NCBI RefSeq assembly: GCF_029813785.1
Contig: NZ_JARVKY010000015.1
Coordinates: 124,001 to 188,000 of the forward strand
Length of the DNA: 64,000 nt
DNA from: Streptomyces sp. DH41
Lineage (GTDB): Bacteria; Actinomycetota; Actinomycetes; Streptomycetales; Streptomycetaceae
Reading direction: 5' to 3'
The position numbers were made by a program, and so were the translations under genes. The notes beneath the pieces are model-generated. The model was given only the letters and a program-made list of their open reading frames with translations. It searched no databases and was not told the origin of the DNA. Position 1 is the stretch's first letter, and the number at the start of each line of letters is the position of its first letter. This document shows, piece after piece, positions 8,030 through 15,328 of this stretch.

Positions 8030-8905
8030 ATGTCGGTGAACGGCGAGGCGGTGCGGCTCCGGAACGACGAGGACGAGCCGGGGTGGGAGGTGGACCCGGA
8101 CGACGAGTGGGGCGTGGCCGTCATCACCACTGTCGGGCGCCAACTGAAGCTGCGGCGCGAAGCGGCGGGGATGCGGGCGGGCGACTTCGGGACGGCGGTG
8201 GGGTACGGGGAGGACCTCGTCTACAAGATCGAGGGCGGGAAGCGGATCCCCCGGCGGGAGTACCTGGAGAAGGCGGACCAAGTGCTGGACGCAGGTGGGC
8301 TCATCGCCGCGACCTGGGAGGACGTGGCGAAGGTCCGGTACCCCAAGAAGGTACGGGAACTCGCGAAGCTGGAGTCCACCGCGGTCGAGATCTCGCTGTA
8401 CAGCAACCACAACATCCACGGCCTCCTGCAGACCGAGGAACACATGCGCTCGCTCTTCGACACGTGGCTGCCCGCATACACGGAGGAGCAGAACGAGCGC
8501 ATGGTGGCGGCACGGTTGGCGCGGCGGTCGATCTTCGACATGACGCCCGCACCGACCCTCAGCTTCGTCCAGGAAGAAGCGACGCTCCGCCGCCCGGTCG
8601 GCGGCAGAATGGTATGGCGTCGGCAGCTCGAACGTCTCCTGGAGGTAGGGCAGTCGCGAAACGTGTCGATTCAGGTGATGCCGACCGACTGCGAGGAACA
8701 CGTCGGTACGGGCGGGTTGATCGAAGTGCTGAAATTCGCCGACGGTACTGCGGTGGGACGCTCCGAAGGGGCGTTCAGCGGGCGGCCGGTCACTGACCCG
8801 AAGCAGCTGAGGATCCTCGAGCTGCGCTATGGCATGATCCGGGCCCAGGCTCTCACGCCCCGAGAGTCGAGGGTCGTCATCGAGCAGATGCTTGGAGAGT
8901 CATGA
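8030..8905 (+). CDS. XRE-family regulator with DUF5753 effector domain
   Basis: A 291-residue DNA-binding protein of the large Streptomyces family that includes WhiJ-type regulators. The helix-turn-helix occupies about residues 35-95 (LKLRREAAGMRAGDFGTAVG, then EDLVYKIEGGKRIPR). The rest matches the DUF5753 domain (SLYSNHNIHGLLQTEEHMRSLF, RRSIFDMTPAPTLSFVQEEATL, RNVSIQVMPTD). The ATG at 8030 has GGAGGGG seven bases upstream; a GTG two codons earlier is less likely. The stop overlaps the DUF397 gene start, so the two form the usual regulator/small-partner pair. In studied pairs the DUF397 protein modulates the regulator; the target here is unknown. Confidence 0.93.
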   Translation: MSVNGEAVRLRNDEDEPGWEVDPDDEWGVAVITTVGRQLKLRREAAGMRAGDFGTAVGYGEDLVYKIEGGKRIPRREYLEKADQVLDAGGLIAATWEDVAKVRYPKKVRELAKLESTAVEISLYSNHNIHGLLQTEEHMRSLFDTWLPAYTEEQNERMVAARLARRSIFDMTPAPTLSFVQEEATLRRPVGGRMVWRRQLERLLEVGQSRNVSIQVMPTDCEEHVGTGGLIEVLKFADGTAVGRSEGAFSGRPVTDPKQLRILELRYGMIRAQALTPRESRVVIEQMLGES

Positions 8906-9111
8906 TCAGCATCCCCGCAGCCCCGGACGCCCCCACCTTGGTGTGGTTCAAGAGCAGTTACAGCAGCAGCGGAGACGGCAACGACTGCGTAGAGGTCGCG
9001 ATAACCCCCGCCACCATCCACATCCGCGACTCCAAGCGCCCCCACGCCCCCCGCCTCGCCGTCACCCGGGCCGCGTGGTCGGCTTTCGTGGCCGACACCG
9101 CCCAGGGGTGA
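8902..9111 (+). CDS. DUF397 small protein, partner of the XRE regulator
   Basis: A 69-residue protein with the family pattern WFKSSYSSSGDGNDCVEVAI near the start, DSKRPHAPRLAV in the middle and AWSAFV near the end. The ATG overlaps the XRE gene stop as ATGA. DUF397 proteins are nearly always encoded next to XRE/DUF5753 regulators in Streptomyces and are thought to act as antagonists or cofactors of them; that this pair interacts is inferred from context. Its stop codon is inside the stem of a terminator hairpin. Confidence 0.95.
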   Translation: MISIPAAPDAPTLVWFKSSYSSSGDGNDCVEVAITPATIHIRDSKRPHAPRLAVTRAAWSAFVADTAQG

Positions 9112-9139
9112 GCCCCGAACACAGTGGTCCGGGGCTCAC
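9108..9139. terminator. Hairpin between convergent genes
   Basis: Perfect 10-bp arms GTGAGCCCCG (9108-9117) and CGGGGCTCAC (9130-9139), 12-nt loop. It can serve both the DUF397 gene and the opposing small peptide gene. Confidence 0.75.
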
Positions 9140-9159
9140 GCTCACGTCGGGCGCGTGGC

Positions 9160-9393
9160 TCAGACCATGGTCGTGTGCGTCTGGCCCTGCGCCGAGGCGC
9201 CGCCGAAGGCCGCCGAGGCGCCCAGACCGGCCGTGAGCGAGAACGGGCCGGCCTCCGCGTGGAAACCGGCGCCGAACGCACCGCCGGCGGTTATGACGGC
9301 CGCGCCGGTGTCGATGCCGATGTTGCCGCCGGACACCTGGTCCAGGTCCGCGTCGGAGATTTCGGCCGTTTCGACCTGGGGGACGAAGCTCAT
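9160..9393 (-). CDS. Small peptide with double-glycine leader (bacteriocin/RiPP-precursor-like)
   Basis: A 77-residue peptide. Residues 1-23 (MSFVPQVETAEISDADLDQV plus SGG) look like the leader of Gly-Gly-cleaved RiPP or class II bacteriocin precursors: acidic, with the ISDADLDxVSGG pattern also used by many actinomycete lanthipeptides. The remaining 54 residues are Gly/Ala-rich (GGAFGAGF, LGASAAFGGASA), end in QGQTHTTMV and contain no Cys, so lanthionine or disulphide formation is excluded. AGAGGAAA precedes the ATG at 9393. No modification enzyme, C39 peptidase or transporter is adjacent. Function is unknown; it could be an unmodified Gly-rich bacteriocin or use trans-acting machinery. Confidence 0.75.
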   Translation of the reverse strand: MSFVPQVETAEISDADLDQVSGGNIGIDTGAAVITAGGAFGAGFHAEAGPFSLTAGLGASAAFGGASAQGQTHTTMV

Positions 9394-9915
9394 GAGGGTG
9401 TTTCCTCTCAAGTCTGACGTAAAAGGGGAGCGGTGATGCACGCACGCCCCGTTCCCGGGGTTGGGGGGTCCCGGAACCGGTCACCGGCGTGGTGCGCACC
9501 GATCAAAGCACGGTGGTGAACGGCCCACCATCCGCGTGCTGTTGCGAGCCTATCCCCGGCGTCGTGGCGTCCATCAGTGTGCGAATGCCGTCAGGGAAAA
9601 GGCTTGTGTCTTCACGCTACCTACTGGTTACGGGCTTCTCCGGGGCCGCGACGGGCGCGGTCGGTACGGTCCCGTTCCGTCACGGCGTCCTCGTGCGACC
9701 GTGCGATGAACGGTGTGCAGGTCCGAGGGATTTTTGTCGACGACCCCGGGCGTGCGCTCCCCTCAGGGGGAGTAACACCCTCAGGGGGCGGCGGTTCCCG
9801 ACCGTTACCTGGCTCGAGGCCTCGGCACGCGGTTGTACGCGGTCAAGGTGATGCGCCCGCGTCTCGCGGACGAAGACGGGCTGTCTGCCCGCAGGTTCTC
9901 GTGTAGCCGCAGAAA
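9394..9915. other. 522-bp intergenic region without a convincing gene
   Basis: Several frames are open but none has a ribosome site or recognisable product. It contains two copies of the palindromic core CCC-TCA-GGGGG (9759-9770 and 9778-9788, centres about 18 bp apart) and, at its right end, the AT-rich start of the MarR promoter. The base composition is less GC-rich than the flanking genes. Confidence 0.6.
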
Positions 9916-9948
9916 ATAGTAGCCATGGCTATAGTAGCTATGTACTCT
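9916..9948 (+). promoter_or_regulatory. Probable MarR operator and leaderless promoter
   Basis: AT-rich block with a perfect 12-bp palindrome TAGCCATGGCTA (9920-9931) and a direct repeat ATAGTAGC (9916-9923 and 9931-9938). A TAnnnT-type -10 box (TACTCT, 9943-9948) ends six bases before the ATG at 9955, so the mRNA is probably leaderless and the palindrome covers the -35 zone. Autoregulation by the MarR protein is inferred. Confidence 0.55.
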
Positions 9949-9954
9949 ATTGAT

Positions 9955-10449
9955 ATGAGTAAGGATTCACCGGGTCCCACCCCTGGTTTCCTGGTGTGGC
10001 GGCTCGCCAACAAGTGGCGCGTCGCGGTCGATCGCGCGGTGGCACCGCTGGGCCTCACCCACGCCCAATACGTACTGGTCGCGTCACTGCACGGCATGCA
10101 GCGCGTCGGCGAAAGACCCAGTCAGCGCCGGCTCGCCGACCACACCGGCCTGGAGGCGCTCTACGTCTCGAAGCTGGCGCGCGCCCTGGAGTCGGCCGAC
10201 CTGATCGAGCGCAACCGCGATCCGCGCGACCCGCGCGCCGTACAGCTCGCCCTCACCGAGCAGGGCCAGGCCGTCGCGCGGCAGGCCATCGTGACGGTCC
10301 AGGAACTGCTTCAGCAGTTGCTGGAGCCGCTCGGCGGTCGCGACGCCCCTCGGACGCGCGCGTTCACCGACGAGCTGACAACCCTGCTCGACGCATCTCT
10401 CGCTCCACCCGTACCGAACGACGAGAGCACTCAAGGAGCAACCTCATGA
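9955..10449 (+). CDS. MarR-family transcriptional regulator
   Basis: A 164-residue winged-helix regulator. After VWRLANKWRVAVDRAVAPLGLTHAQYV comes the DNA-binding core (RPSQRRLADHTGLEALYVSKLARALESADLIERNRDPRDPRAVQLALTEQG in consecutive pieces), with the basic Asp-Arg wing typical of MarR (DPRDPRAV). No ribosome site precedes the ATG at 9955, but a -10-like box six bases upstream suggests a leaderless transcript. The start at 9925 that the frame also allows lies inside the palindromic operator and is unlikely. It overlaps the next gene by four bases (ATGA), so the two are co-translated. The ligand is unknown. Confidence 0.92.
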   Translation: MSKDSPGPTPGFLVWRLANKWRVAVDRAVAPLGLTHAQYVLVASLHGMQRVGERPSQRRLADHTGLEALYVSKLARALESADLIERNRDPRDPRAVQLALTEQGQAVARQAIVTVQELLQQLLEPLGGRDAPRTRAFTDELTTLLDASLAPPVPNDESTQGATS

Positions 10450-10901
10450 CCGGCATTGCGGCCACCGCCGAATCCGCCGCCGACGCACGGGCCCTCGGCC
10501 TGGCCCACTACGCCGCCCGCGGCGTTCTGGAGCACGTCCTGGCCCGGCACGGCAGCACGTTCCAGCAGCAGATCGTCCTGCGCGCCGCCGTCACCACCGA
10601 CTCCCCGCAGACGCCGGACGATCTCGTCGCCCGGGCGCAGGGCTCACTCAAGGCCGATCCGGCCGACATCCGCGCCACTCTCGACGAGCTGCTCGCCAAG
10701 CAACTGCTCGCTGCGGACGGCGCGCACCTTCGCCCCACGGACGCAGGACGTGCACTACTCGCCGCCGTCGGCGCGGAGATCGCTCCCATCAGCGCCCGCA
10801 TCTGGGGCCAGATACCCGCCGAGGACCTGACCGCCGCCGGCCGCGTCCTCGCCCTCGTCACCGAGCGCGCCAACGCGGAGCTCGCGGAGCTGACCGCCTG
10901 A
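10446..10901 (+). CDS. MarR-like helical protein, second gene of the MarR operon
   Basis: A 151-residue mostly helical protein. The organisation (LAHYAARGVLEHVLARHG, then TPDDLVARAQGSLKADPADIRATLDELLAKQLLA, then LRPTDAGRALLAAV) follows a winged-helix plan in which the recognition helix is poorly conserved; the segment LRPTDAGRALL resembles the wing and final helix of MarR proteins. It starts within the stop codon of the MarR gene. It could be a second regulator, a heterodimer partner or a ligand-binding companion; the sequence does not decide. Confidence 0.85.
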   Translation: MTGIAATAESAADARALGLAHYAARGVLEHVLARHGSTFQQQIVLRAAVTTDSPQTPDDLVARAQGSLKADPADIRATLDELLAKQLLAADGAHLRPTDAGRALLAAVGAEIAPISARIWGQIPAEDLTAAGRVLALVTERANAELAELTA

Positions 10902-11004
10902 CCGCAGCGTCGCATGGTTTCCAGTGGCGCTGGTTGGCCTGGCGGACGGTCCGAAGTGCTTCGGTTGGCGTGTGTCGCCAACGGTGCTGGCCAGTGAGAC
11001 GCCA

Positions 11005-11035
11005 TGGGGCCGACGGTCCGAGACCGCCGGCCCCA
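11005..11035 (-). terminator. Hairpin terminator of glnA2
   Basis: Arms TGGGGCCG (11005-11012) and CGGCCCCA (11028-11035) with a further inner CGGT/ACCG pairing; 38 bases past the glnA2 stop. Confidence 0.7.
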
Positions 11036-11072
11036 ACCGCTGCATCAGCGGAAGACTCTCTCTGGCCTGCCC

Positions 11073-12434
11073 CTACAGCACCGGCAGCGACTTCCGCAGC
11101 TCGAACGCCGTGACCTGGGAGCGGTACTCCTCCCACTCCTGCCGCTTGTTGCGGAGGAAGAAGTCGAAGACGTGCTCGCCGAGGGTCTCGGCGACCAGGT
11201 CGCTGCGTTCCATCAGGGCGAGGGCCTCGCCGAGGTTCTGGGGGAGGGGCTCGATGCCCAGCGCGCGGCGTTCCGAGTCGGACAGGGCCCAGACGTCGTC
11301 CTCGGCGCCCGGCGGGAGTTCGTAGCCCTCCTCGATGCCCTTCAGGCCGGCGGCCAGCAGGACGGCGTAGGTCAGGTACGGGTTGGCGCCGGAGTCGATG
11401 GAGCGGACCTCGACGCGGGCCGAGCCGGTCTTGCCGGGCTTGTACATGGGGACTCGGACCAGGGCGGAGCGGTTGTTGTGGCCCCAGCAGATGTAGGAGG
11501 GGGCCTCGCCGCCGGCGCCCGCCGTGCGCTCGCTGCCGCCCCAGATGCGCTTGTACGAGTTCACCCACTGGTTGGTGACGGCGGAGATCTCCGCCGCGTG
11601 CCGCAGCAGGCCCGCGATGAAGGAACGGCCGACCTTGGAGAGCTGGTACTCGGCGCCCGACTCGTAGAACGCGTTGCGGTCGCCCTCGAAGAGGGAGAGG
11701 TGGGTGTGCATGCCCGAGCCCGGGTACTCCGAGAACGGCTTCGGCATGAAGGTGGCCTGCAGGCCCTGCTCCAGCGCGACCTGCTTCATGACCAGGCGGA
11801 AGGTCATGATGTTGTCGGCCGTGGAGAGCGCGTCCGCGTAACGCAGGTCGATCTCCTGCTGGCCGGGGGCGCCCTCGTGGTGGGAGAACTCCACCGAGAT
11901 GCCCATCGACTCCAGCATGGTGATGGCCTGGCGGCGGAAGTCCATGCCGATGTTCTGCGGAGTGTGGTCGAAGTAGCCGGAGTTGTCGGCGGGGGTGGGG
12001 ACCGTACCGTCGACGGGCTTGTCCTTCAGCAGGAAGAACTCGATCTCCGGGTGGGTGTAGAAGGTGAAGCCCAGGTCGGAGGTGCGGGCCAGGGCGCGCT
12101 TGAGGACGTAGCGCGGGTCGGCGAAGGACGGGGATCCGTCCGGCATGAGGATGTCGCAGAACATCCGGGCGGTGCCGGGGGCCTCCGCGCGCCAGGGCAG
12201 GACCTGGAAGGTCGACGGGTCCGGCTTGGCGATCATGTCGGACTCGTAGACCCGGGCGAAGCCCTCGATCGCGGAGCCGTCGAAGCCGATGCCCTCGTCG
12301 AAGGCCTGCTCCAGCTCGGCCGGGGCCACGGCGACGGACTTGAGGAAGCCCAGTACGTCCGTGAACCACAGGCGTACGAACCGGATGTCGCGTTCCTCCA
12401 GCGTCCGGATCACGAACTCCTGCTGCTTGTCCAT
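11073..12434 (-). CDS. glnA2: Glutamine-synthetase-like gamma-glutamylpolyamine synthetase GlnA2
   Basis: A 453-residue GSI-type enzyme. Catalytic landmarks are present: GIGFDGSAIEGF, the metal site THPEIEFFLL, EGAPGQQEIDLRYADAL, MPKPFSEYPGSGMHTH and the ATP-binding NNRSALVRVP. It differs from true glutamine synthetase: the text at the adenylylation position is GYELPPGAED, and the N-terminus has RFVRLWFTDVLGFLKSVAV. The product agrees with the S. coelicolor protein described as GlnA2, which glutamylates polyamines in polyamine catabolism (family knowledge, recalled). ATG 12434 is chosen because the family starts MDKQQEF; ATGs at 12443 and 12449 are in frame. Monocistronic with a terminator. 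Confidence 0.93.
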   Translation of the reverse strand: MDKQQEFVIRTLEERDIRFVRLWFTDVLGFLKSVAVAPAELEQAFDEGIGFDGSAIEGFARVYESDMIAKPDPSTFQVLPWRAEAPGTARMFCDILMPDGSPSFADPRYVLKRALARTSDLGFTFYTHPEIEFFLLKDKPVDGTVPTPADNSGYFDHTPQNIGMDFRRQAITMLESMGISVEFSHHEGAPGQQEIDLRYADALSTADNIMTFRLVMKQVALEQGLQATFMPKPFSEYPGSGMHTHLSLFEGDRNAFYESGAEYQLSKVGRSFIAGLLRHAAEISAVTNQWVNSYKRIWGGSERTAGAGGEAPSYICWGHNNRSALVRVPMYKPGKTGSARVEVRSIDSGANPYLTYAVLLAAGLKGIEEGYELPPGAEDDVWALSDSERRALGIEPLPQNLGEALALMERSDLVAETLGEHVFDFFLRNKRQEWEEYRSQVTAFELRKSLPVL

Positions 12435-12521
12435 CTTCCGCATCCCCATCCTCGCTGGTCAGGCCGCCTGTCTCCGGTACGGCGGGAGGCGGCCCCGCAC
12501 CTGAGCATCAGACCACAGCAC

Positions 12522-12537
12522 GGTTTCGTACGCGTTG
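12522..12537 (-). promoter_or_regulatory. Possible single GlnR half-site pair upstream of glnA2
   Basis: On the minus strand the sequence reads GCAAC-N6-GAAAC, fitting one a/b pair of the GlnR consensus and matching the downstream half of the glnII box except for the last base. It lies 88 bases before the glnA2 start, close to the spacing in glnA and glnII. The second pair of half-sites is absent, so regulation is doubtful. Confidence 0.35.
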
Positions 12538-12709
12538 CGGGCGTCGGTCGCCTGCCGGTCCTCCCCGCAGCGTAGAGGCCGCGTGTTCGATCGGGCCATT
12601 CCTGAGGCCTGGCCGCGAAAGTTCCTGTGATCACCCTACGAATGAGCACTGCTCCGCCATTACGATCAGCGGACTCCATCGCCTCCCTTTTCCCAGAAGG
12701 GCACACCTC

Positions 12710-13378
12710 ATGGGTTCCGCCAAGAAGAGCAGCAACACGGCGCGACAGACACGCATAGCCGAGATGCGGCGCGCCGAGGAGGCCCGCGACCGCCGGAACC
12801 GGATCCTCACGATCGCGGTCAGCACGGTGGTCGTCGCCGGTCTCGTCGTCGGCGGGGTCGTCCTCGTCCGGTCGCAGTCCGACGACTCCTCCTCCGACGC
12901 GGCGTCCGACGGCAAGACCTCCGGGAAGTTCGTCGCCGGCGAGGACGGGGTGCAGACCTGGAAGGGGACGCTCGGCCGCAACCACGTCACCAAGGAGGTG
13001 TCCTACCCGGCCGAGCCCCCGGTGGGCGGCGACCACGACCAGGTGTGGATGAACTGCGACGGCGACGTCTACACCGAGCCGCTGAAGAACGAGAACGCCG
13101 TGCACTCGCTGGAGCACGGCGCCGTCTGGGTGACGTACACCGACAAGGCGCCGAAGACCGAGGTGGACAAGCTGGCGGCGAAGGTGAAGAAGACGCCGTA
13201 CTCGCTGATGAGCCCGGTCGACAAGCAGAAGGATCCGATCATGCTCACCGCCTGGGGCCACCAGCGCACGGTGACGGGCGCCGACGACCCGAACGTGGAC
13301 AAGTTCTTCGAGAAGTTCGTCCAGGGCGAGCAGACCCCCGAGCCGGGTGCCGCCTGCACGAACGGCCTGTCCGAGTGA
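12710..13378 (+). CDS. DUF3105 domain protein, membrane-anchored
   Basis: A 222-residue protein with a basic coiled N-terminus (RQTRIAEMRRAEEARDRR), a single membrane helix (about residues 33-54) and an outside-facing DUF3105 domain. The family motif HSLEHGAVWVTY is present, together with VGGDHDQVWMNCD and a C-terminal Cys. The His pattern would suit metal binding. The gene overlaps the following DUF305 gene by four bases (GTGA), so the two are almost certainly co-expressed. Function is uncharacterised; the pairing with DUF305 hints at metal handling outside the membrane (inference). Confidence 0.93.
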   Translation: MGSAKKSSNTARQTRIAEMRRAEEARDRRNRILTIAVSTVVVAGLVVGGVVLVRSQSDDSSSDAASDGKTSGKFVAGEDGVQTWKGTLGRNHVTKEVSYPAEPPVGGDHDQVWMNCDGDVYTEPLKNENAVHSLEHGAVWVTYTDKAPKTEVDKLAAKVKKTPYSLMSPVDKQKDPIMLTAWGHQRTVTGADDPNVDKFFEKFVQGEQTPEPGAACTNGLSE

Positions 13379-14001
13379 CACCGAAACAGGCCGGCTGGAT
13401 CACGGGGGCCGCCGCGGCGGCCCTCGTCGTGGCCGGCGGCATCACCTACGCCGTCGCCGGCGACGACGGCGCGGGCCGCGTGCCGTCCGCCGACTCGGCG
13501 GACGCCGGCTTCGCGCGGGACATGTCGGTGCACCACCAGCAGGCCGTGGAGATGTCGTACATCGTGCGCGACCGCACGAAGGACGAGGAGGTGCGGCGGC
13601 TCGCGTACGACATCGCGCAGACCCAGGCCAACCAGCGCGGCATGATGATCGGCTGGCTCGACCTGTGGGGGCTGCCGAAGGTGTCGTCCGACCCGCCGAT
13701 GACCTGGATGGGCATGGGCGACATGCCGTCGGCGGGGGAGGGCTCGCTGATGCCGGGGATGGCCACCGACGCCGAGATGGAGAAGCTGGCGACGCTGGAC
13801 GGGAAGCAGGCGGAGGTCTACTACCTCCAGCTCATGACCGAACACCACAAGGGCGGCGTCCACATGGCCGAGGGGTGCGCCGACCGGTGCACGGTCGGCG
13901 TGGAGAAGCGGCTGGCGCAGGGGATGGTGGAGTCGCAGGAGTCGGAGATCCGGCTGATGGCGGACCTGCTGGCCGAGCGGGGCGCGAAACCGGAGCAGTG
14001 A
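13375..14001 (+). CDS. DUF305 domain protein, secreted/membrane-anchored
   Basis: A 208-residue protein starting at GTG 13375 inside the preceding stop codon. An N-terminal hydrophobic segment (GWITGAAAAALVVAGGITYAV) anchors or exports it. The DUF305 ferritin-like helical domain follows with its paired motifs: FARDMSVHHQQAVEMS and LMTEHHKGGVHMAEGC, plus a Met-rich middle (MTWMGMGDMPSAGE, SLMPGMATDAEM). His/Met clusters of this sort are associated with copper binding in relatives. Likely acts with the DUF3105 protein at the cell surface. Confidence 0.94.
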   Translation: MTPKQAGWITGAAAAALVVAGGITYAVAGDDGAGRVPSADSADAGFARDMSVHHQQAVEMSYIVRDRTKDEEVRRLAYDIAQTQANQRGMMIGWLDLWGLPKVSSDPPMTWMGMGDMPSAGEGSLMPGMATDAEMEKLATLDGKQAEVYYLQLMTEHHKGGVHMAEGCADRCTVGVEKRLAQGMVESQESEIRLMADLLAERGAKPEQ

Positions 14002-14113
14002 GGCGCCCCGGACGGGCCGACGCGAAGGCGGGCCCGCCTTCGAAGCGCCGGGCCCGCCCCCATGGCGCTGGGCCCGCCCTCATGGCGTCGGGCCCGCCCG
14101 ACGACGCGGCCGG

Positions 14114-14560
14114 CTAGCGCTGTCGCTTGAGGTCCGCCAGCAGCTGGTGCAGCGGCTCCGTCTCGCGGCGCCGGTACTCCTGGACCGCCCAGCCGTTGCC
14201 GTCCGGGTCCTTGAAGTACATGAAGGTGGCGCCGTCGTCCGGCGCGTACCGCACCGGCTCGGAGACCTCCAGGCCGCGCCCCACCAGCTCCGCGTGGGCC
14301 GCCTTGATGTCGGTGACGCACAGCTGCAGACCCTGGTACGTGCCGGGGGCCGGCGTGGTCTGGCCCTGCGCCATGTCCCAGATGGCCTCGCCGAGGGCGA
14401 TCGAGCAGCCCGAGCCCGGCGGCGTCAGCTGGACGATGCGCATCCCCGGCATGACCTCCTGGTCGATGTCGACGTGGAAGCCGACCTTGTCCCGGTAGAA
14501 GTCCCGGGCGCGGTCGATGTCGGTCACGGGCAGTGGGATCACTTCGAGCGTGAAGTCCAT
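14114..14560 (-). CDS. VOC-family (glyoxalase/bleomycin-resistance fold) protein
   Basis: A 148-residue protein with the two beta-alpha-beta-beta-beta units of the vicinal-oxygen-chelate fold: LEVIPLPVTDIDRARDFYRDKVGF at the start and LQLCVTDIKAAHAELVGRGL in the second half, ending DPDGNGWAVQEYRRRE with the metal-ligand Glu. Related proteins are dioxygenases, glyoxalases or antibiotic-binding proteins; substrate unknown. Between it and the DUF305 gene lie several copies of GGGCCCGCC. Confidence 0.92.
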   Translation of the reverse strand: MDFTLEVIPLPVTDIDRARDFYRDKVGFHVDIDQEVMPGMRIVQLTPPGSGCSIALGEAIWDMAQGQTTPAPGTYQGLQLCVTDIKAAHAELVGRGLEVSEPVRYAPDDGATFMYFKDPDGNGWAVQEYRRRETEPLHQLLADLKRQR

Positions 14561-14630
14561 GGCATGGCTCCTTCGACGTCCTCGTCGAGCACGATGTCGG
14601 TAATCAGCGGTCCTGCGTCAGTAGTGGTCG

Positions 14631-14885
14631 TCAGTAGTGGTACCGCGCCTGGACGATGACCAGTTCGCCGTCGACCGGCTTGTACACCAGGCGGTGGGTG
14701 TCGTCGATGCGTCGTGACCAGTAGCCCGACAGGTCGCCCTTCAGCGGCTCAGGCTTGCCGATGCCCTTGAACGGGTCACGAGTGATGTCGGTGATCAGTT
14801 TGTTGATCCGCTTGGTCACCTTCCGGTCGCTCTCGGCCCAGTGGACGTAGTCCTCCCAGCCGTGCGTCGTGAAAGTGATCCTCAC
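14631..14885 (-). CDS. yoeB: YoeB-family mRNA endonuclease toxin
   Basis: An 84-residue ribosome-dependent mRNA interferase of the Txe/YoeB family. All residues used by E. coli YoeB are found at the same numbers: Glu46, Arg65, His83 and Tyr84 (the protein ends ARYHY). Length equals that of the classical toxin. It follows its antitoxin with a four-base overlap (ATGA). Free toxin would cleave mRNA at the ribosomal A site and stop translation; the antitoxin binds and neutralises it. A functional YefM/YoeB pair has been described in S. lividans (recalled). No truncation is seen, so the module looks active. Confidence 0.95.
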   Translation of the reverse strand: MRITFTTHGWEDYVHWAESDRKVTKRINKLITDITRDPFKGIGKPEPLKGDLSGYWSRRIDDTHRLVYKPVDGELVIVQARYHY

Positions 14886-15145
14886 GGGCGCTCCGTGTCG
14901 GGGTCGATCAGCTCACGCCGGCGCGCACCGCCGGATTCGGCCTCGGCGATGGAGTCGAGCAGACGGCGGGCGTTCCTGGGGGAACGCAGGAGATGCACCG
15001 TCTCCGTCCAGGCCGTGAAGTCCTCCTCGGACATGAGCACGGCGTTTCCTTTGCGGGAGGTGATGTGCACCGGGGCGTGGTCCTCGTTGACCTGCTCTAT
15101 CAGGGGGAACAGGTTCTGACGGGCTTCGCTGGCGGTAATGGACAT
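14882..15145 (-). CDS. yefM: YefM/Phd-family antitoxin
   Basis: An 87-residue antitoxin: the N-terminal DNA-binding part is MSITASEARQNLFPLIEQVN and HITSRKGNAVLMSEEDF, and the C-terminal toxin-binding tail is charged and probably disordered (ESGGARRRELIDPDTERP). GGAGG lies seven bases before the ATG at 15145. It overlaps yoeB by four bases and is expected to repress its own promoter in the 15.15-15.3 kb gap, which it shares divergently with glnE. Confidence 0.95.
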   Translation of the reverse strand: MSITASEARQNLFPLIEQVNEDHAPVHITSRKGNAVLMSEEDFTAWTETVHLLRSPRNARRLLDSIAEAESGGARRRELIDPDTERP

Positions 15146-15328
15146 ACCGGTGCCTCCCTTCGCGGCTTGTACAAGATATCGTACGAGTACGGAGCGGTCC
15201 ACCGGAGCGGTCGCCGACGACCGGTGCCGGTACTCCCCGACGCCCGCGCGCGCTTCCCCGGTTACGCTCAGGCCTACGACCGTGATCCGACGGAACGCCA
15301 GTGCGACAGGACGCGACAGGAGGCCGGG

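Noticed and set aside
9160..9393. Lanthipeptide precursor
   Set aside because: The leader resembles that class, but the core has no Cys and no lanthionine synthetase is adjacent.
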